Below, piece by piece: positions 6,032-6,137 of a stretch of 6,137 nucleotides of DNA (the first letter of the stretch is position 1; the number at the start of each line of letters is the position of its first letter). The position numbers and the translations under genes were made by a program. The notes beneath the pieces are model-generated. The model did not search any database and was not told the DNA's origin. It saw nothing but the letters and a program-made list of their open reading frames with translations. The stretch is from Ignavibacteria bacterium UBA6906 (GTDB lineage Bacteria; Bacteroidota; Ignavibacteria; UBA10030; UBA6906): the NCBI GenBank assembly GCA_002451155.1, contig DKBG01000042.1, forward strand, positions 91,589 through 97,725, given 5' to 3'.

Positions 6032-6137
6032 TTATCTCAGGTGGAGATCTTTTTCAATGTCTTCTCTCTGAAGCAGACTTTCTCGAACCGGACGCGGTTT
6101 CACCGTCAGGACGGGGACGCTGCAGGAGCGGACGACT
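6032..6137 (-). CDS. Probable universal stress protein (UspA family), C-terminal fragment
   Basis: One minus-strand frame stays open from the window edge (first full codon at 6136) to a TAA at 6034-6032, giving 34 residues. It begins VVRSCSVPVLTVKP, which matches the last helix and strand of UspA-family proteins, where VV-R-x-x-x-x-PVL-V follows the nucleotide-binding G-S/T motif. That binding motif would lie just beyond the window. A charged extension of about 20 residues (RESLLQREDIEKDLHLR) follows the final strand, somewhat longer than in many family members. It is 12 bases ahead of the receiver gene and so probably co-transcribed. The assignment rests on a short motif and could be wrong. 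Confidence 0.6.
   Translation of the reverse strand, partial: VVRSCSVPVLTVKPRPVRESLLQREDIEKDLHLR

Overview
The window reads as part of one leftward (minus-strand) gene cluster for membrane-bound electron transfer. It fits a Gram-negative bacterium with anaerobic or extracellular respiration: there are two long secreted multihaem c-type cytochromes (32 CxxCH haem motifs in the two complete genes), two dihaem b-type cytochrome modules of the formate dehydrogenase gamma / Ni-hydrogenase cytochrome b type, and the start of a further anchored c-type cytochrome. GC content is moderately high. The lineage cannot be fixed from this alone. The style of the receiver protein and the weak Shine-Dalgarno sequences of two genes are reminiscent of Ignavibacteria/Bacteroidota relatives, but a deltaproteobacterial-type or other candidate lineage is equally possible.

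Layout in the direction of transcription (high to low coordinates): the C-terminal end of a probable universal stress protein (6137-6032); 12 bases later a stand-alone receiver-like protein with a degenerate phosphorylation pocket (6019-5600); a 208-base intergenic stretch with an 18-base dyad and no convincing promoter; a 717-residue protein fusing a 13-haem cytochrome c to a dihaem cytochrome b (5391-3238); 9 bases later a 19-haem cytochrome c with one C-terminal membrane anchor (3228-1195); overlapping it by four bases, a separate cytochrome b (1198-341); a 124-base gap; and the N-terminus of a membrane-anchored cytochrome c leaving the window (216-1).

The central point is that the same module, multihaem c domain + membrane anchor + dihaem b domain, occurs twice in tandem: once as a single polypeptide and once split over two translationally coupled genes. 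Fused and split c/b quinone oxidoreductases are known separately in Geobacter (CbcL and CbcBA), which suggests exchange of electrons between the quinone pool and periplasmic haem chains. The direction and final acceptor cannot be read from this window. Within the 19-haem protein an eight-haem block is duplicated with almost identical haem spacing, and in the second copy a conserved histidine is replaced by a cysteine. Long open frames on the plus strand are antisense shadows of the repetitive haem-protein genes. No RNA genes, mobile elements or CRISPR arrays were seen.
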